From Idiomarina seosinensis_A (GTDB taxonomy: Bacteria; Pseudomonadota; Gammaproteobacteria; Enterobacterales; Alteromonadaceae), in contig NZ_CP085211.1 in assembly GCF_044797955.1 (NCBI RefSeq), positions 1,240,001-1,304,000 on the forward strand: a stretch of 64,000 bases of DNA, written 5' to 3'. Made by a program: the position numbers and the translations under genes. Below are positions 61,927 to 64,000 of the stretch, in pieces; positions within the stretch are counted from its first letter, which is position 1, and the number at the start of each line of letters is the position of its first letter. Below the pieces are notes generated by a model, which was given only the letters and a program-made list of their open reading frames with translations, was not told the origin of the DNA and made no database searches.

Positions 61927-62916
61927 TTAATACTTAACCAATGCTGAACCCCAGGCAAAACCACCGCCAAAAGCTTCCAGTAGTAACGTCTGGCCGCGTT
62001 TAATGCGCCCGTCCCTTATGGCCCAATCCAGAGCAATAGGTACTGAGGCTGCCGAGGTATTGCCTGTTTCGTCCAATGTTACAACCACTTGCGACATTGG
62101 CATTTTTAATTTTTTTGCAGTTGCCTGAATAATCCGTAAATTCGCTTGATGAGGTATCAGCCAGTCCAGCTGTTCTGCTGTCATATTGTTGGCTTTGAGG
62201 GTCTGGCTGACTAACTCACTGAGTTTGGCCACGGCGACACGAAAGACCTCGTTACCTTTCATATACATCCAGCTACTTTCTACTGTACCCTCAGCACTTA
62301 AGCCAGTAGTTAAGCCAGCACCGGTCCGCTGCGGCTGTTTAGCTCCCAGCAGATGACCGTATTCGCCTGCGCTGTGTAAATGTGTGGATAACAGTCCGGG
62401 CTGTTCACTGGCCTGCAATACAACCGCGCCGGCCCCGTCGCCAAATAAAACGATGGTATTGCGATCATCCGGGTCACATAAGCGCGCCAACACATCGGTA
62501 CCGATAACCAGCACTCGCTGGTGCTGGCCGCTGCGAATAAATTGATCAGCAATGCTCAACGCATAGATAAACCCAGCACAGGCCGCGCCGATATCAAAAG
62601 CCGGAATGCTACTGACACCCAGTAACTTTTGTATCTCGCAGGCAGCACTGGGAAAGGCATGTTCGGCCGAGGTGGTTGCCACCACAATCATATCGACATC
62701 CCCGGCTTCCAGCTCGGCTGCCGCTAAGGCGGATCGCGCTGCCTCATAGCCAAGCGTTGCAGCTGACTGATGGTTTGCTGCGATGCGACGTTCTTTAATG
62801 CCGGTTCGTTCCGTAATCCATTCGTCAGAGGTATCAACCCGCTGCGAAAGGTCATCGTTTGTCAGCCGTTGCTCGGGCAAGTAATGGCCGCTTCCAACGA
62901 TTTTTGAATAACTCAT
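61927..62916 (-). CDS. fabH: 3-oxoacyl-ACP synthase III
   Basis: The 329-aa initiating ketosynthase has the active-site cysteine in DIGAACAGFIYAL, histidine in WLIPHQANLRII and asparagine in TGNTSAASVPIAL. It condenses acetyl-CoA with malonyl-ACP. Because fabF is absent here, elongation must use a synthase gene elsewhere. Confidence 0.96.
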   Translation of the reverse strand: MSYSKIVGSGHYLPEQRLTNDDLSQRVDTSDEWITERTGIKERRIAANHQSAATLGYEAARSALAAAELEAGDVDMIVVATTSAEHAFPSAACEIQKLLGVSSIPAFDIGAACAGFIYALSIADQFIRSGQHQRVLVIGTDVLARLCDPDDRNTIVLFGDGAGAVVLQASEQPGLLSTHLHSAGEYGHLLGAKQPQRTGAGLTTGLSAEGTVESSWMYMKGNEVFRVAVAKLSELVSQTLKANNMTAEQLDWLIPHQANLRIIQATAKKLKMPMSQVVVTLDETGNTSAASVPIALDWAIRDGRIKRGQTLLLEAFGGGFAWGSALVKY

Positions 62917-62924
62917 ATAGGTAC

Positions 62925-63950
62925 TTAATGTTGTTCTAACAGGACCGACTCAACCCGATCTTTTATTCGTTCGGGTAGCTGCGCGTGTGCTTCTGTTACT
63001 GCTTGTTTTATGGCACTGCCAAACGCTTTACTGTTAGCACTACCATGACTTTTTATAACCACACCGCGTAATCCTATCAAACTCGCACCGTTATAGTGGT
63101 CGGGCTTCAATGGTTCCCAGGATTTTTGCGTTCGTTTTTGCAAAAACCGGAAAAACCAGCGGTACATCCAATGTGACATCAAGGCAGATTTCATCTGCTC
63201 AACGATTAATGTTGCCAAACCTTCACAACTTTTTAGGGCGATATTGCCGACAAAACCGTCACATACAATTACATCTGCCTTGCCGCTGAACAGGTGGTTG
63301 CCTTCGATAAAACCACGATAGTTGACATGTTCAGAAGCAGATAATCGCTGCGCAGCGTTTTTTACTACATCGTTACCTTTTATATCCTCTTCGCCCATAT
63401 TTAACAGCGAAACTTTAGGGGACGCACTGGATTCGATAACTTGTGCGGCGACGCTACCCATAACACCGAACTGAAACAGCGTTTCGGAATCACAACTGGC
63501 ATTAGCACCAAGATCCAGTAAGTAGGAGCGGCCACCACGGGCATTAGGTAACGCCGCCATTAATGCCGGACGCAAGACACCGGGCAGAGTTTTTAACTGG
63601 AAGTAGGCCTTCGCCATCAGCGCGCCGGTGTTACCGCCACTGACCATGGCATCAGCTTCGCCTTTTGCCAGTAATTGCAGCGCAACGCTCATCGATGAGT
63701 CTGGTTTAGAACGTAAAGCCTGGCCCGGCTTCTCATTCATTTCGACAACCTGATCGGCGTGGATCAGCTTCACTTGGGGATGTTCAGATAATTGAAATTG
63801 TTTTAATAACGGCAGAATAATGTCTTGCTGGCCAACCACCAGAAACTGACACGATTTGGATGAAGAGATGTATTCAGCAAGCGCCTCAATAACAATAGAG
63901 GGGCCATTATCGCCCCCCATTGCATCGATCGCCAGGGTAATTTCAGGCAT
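62925..63950 (-). CDS. plsX: phosphate acyltransferase PlsX
   Basis: The 341-aa enzyme makes acyl phosphate from acyl-ACP for phospholipid synthesis. It starts with MPEITLAIDAMGGDNGPSIV, the family N-terminus, so ATG 63950 is chosen over an in-frame ATG at 63998 that lies inside rpmF. Further blocks: VSGGNTGALMAKAYF and CDGFVGNIALKSCEG. Confidence 0.96.
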   Translation of the reverse strand: MPEITLAIDAMGGDNGPSIVIEALAEYISSSKSCQFLVVGQQDIILPLLKQFQLSEHPQVKLIHADQVVEMNEKPGQALRSKPDSSMSVALQLLAKGEADAMVSGGNTGALMAKAYFQLKTLPGVLRPALMAALPNARGGRSYLLDLGANASCDSETLFQFGVMGSVAAQVIESSASPKVSLLNMGEEDIKGNDVVKNAAQRLSASEHVNYRGFIEGNHLFSGKADVIVCDGFVGNIALKSCEGLATLIVEQMKSALMSHWMYRWFFRFLQKRTQKSWEPLKPDHYNGASLIGLRGVVIKSHGSANSKAFGSAIKQAVTEAHAQLPERIKDRVESVLLEQH

Positions 63951-63960
63951 GGCCTGATAA

Positions 63961-64000
63961 TTACGGATTAACGACCTTACGACCTTTGTAGTAACCATCA
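63961..64000 (-). CDS. rpmF: 50S ribosomal protein L32, C-terminal fragment
   Basis: The last 12 codons, read on the minus strand from the window edge, give DGYYKGRKVVNP and a TAA, matching the C-terminus of L32 (E. coli ends DGYYRGRKVI...). Its position directly before plsX is the standard rpmF-plsX order. The gene is cut by the window edge. Confidence 0.88.
   Translation of the reverse strand, partial: DGYYKGRKVVNP

Noticed and set aside
1..64000. tRNA, rRNA, CRISPR arrays and IS transposases
   Set aside because: No cloverleaf-like segment, rRNA-like sequence, regular short repeat array or transposase was recognised by reading; a tRNA or covariance scan was not possible.

Overview
The window is a chromosomal segment of a marine-type gammaproteobacterium of the Alteromonadales, most likely the Idiomarinaceae. 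That placement is inferred from gene order and protein style: a ccoNOQP/ccoHIS block followed by uspE-ttcA, rluE-mnmA-hflD-purB-roxA, ppsA/ppsR, bioBFCD/bioA, and the plsX-fab-acpP-pabC-mltG-tmk-holB cluster. No rRNA, tRNA, CRISPR array or IS element was recognised.

Region 1 (1-4812) is the right end of an integrated virus-like element. It holds eleven tightly packed plus-strand genes: five or more small single-pass membrane proteins, a 408-residue protein with internal repeats, beta-rich putative virion proteins, a membrane-anchored peptidoglycan hydrolase and a holin-like protein. They converge on a small minus-strand phage-type DNA-binding gene. The element ends exactly at a near-perfect dif (XerC/XerD) site at 4785-4812, so it appears to have integrated at the chromosome-dimer-resolution site in the replication terminus. 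Capsid, packaging and replication genes, if present, lie to the left of the window.

Region 2 (4980-8338) is a two-gene, GC-richer, translationally coupled cassette: an ATP-grasp ligase and a CocE/NonD-family hydrolase. It looks acquired. Tandem 18-bp repeats precede it and a short direct repeat flanks it.

Region 3 (8376-24166) contains an RND efflux pair, a secreted fasciclin protein, a Cache-domain chemoreceptor, the complete cbb3 oxidase genes (ccoNOQP) with their assembly genes (ccoH, ccoI, ccoS and a SafE-like protein), then uspE and ttcA. The fnr gene usually found between the assembly block and uspE is absent, as is ccoG.

Region 4 (24163-40616) contains a Bax-like protein and a membrane partner, RNA and ribosome modification genes (rluE, mnmA, roxA) with hflD and purB, leucine dehydrogenase, a YdiJ-type dehydrogenase, ppsA with its regulator ppsR, a DUF1338 oxygenase and a class II DAHP synthase. 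The DUF1338 protein and YdiJ could act in sequence (2-oxoadipate to D-2-hydroxyglutarate to 2-oxoglutarate).

Region 5 (40713-55134) contains htpX, the biotin genes with a candidate BirA operator between bioB and bioA, asnS, a nitroreductase, sppA, ansA, an NSS transporter and a lone prpD behind a leader with a palindrome and an intrinsic terminator.

Region 6 (55311-64000) contains tatD, a PilZ-position protein, holB, tmk, mltG, pabC, acpP, fabG, fabD, fabH, plsX and the end of rpmF. fabF is missing from its usual place between acpP and pabC.
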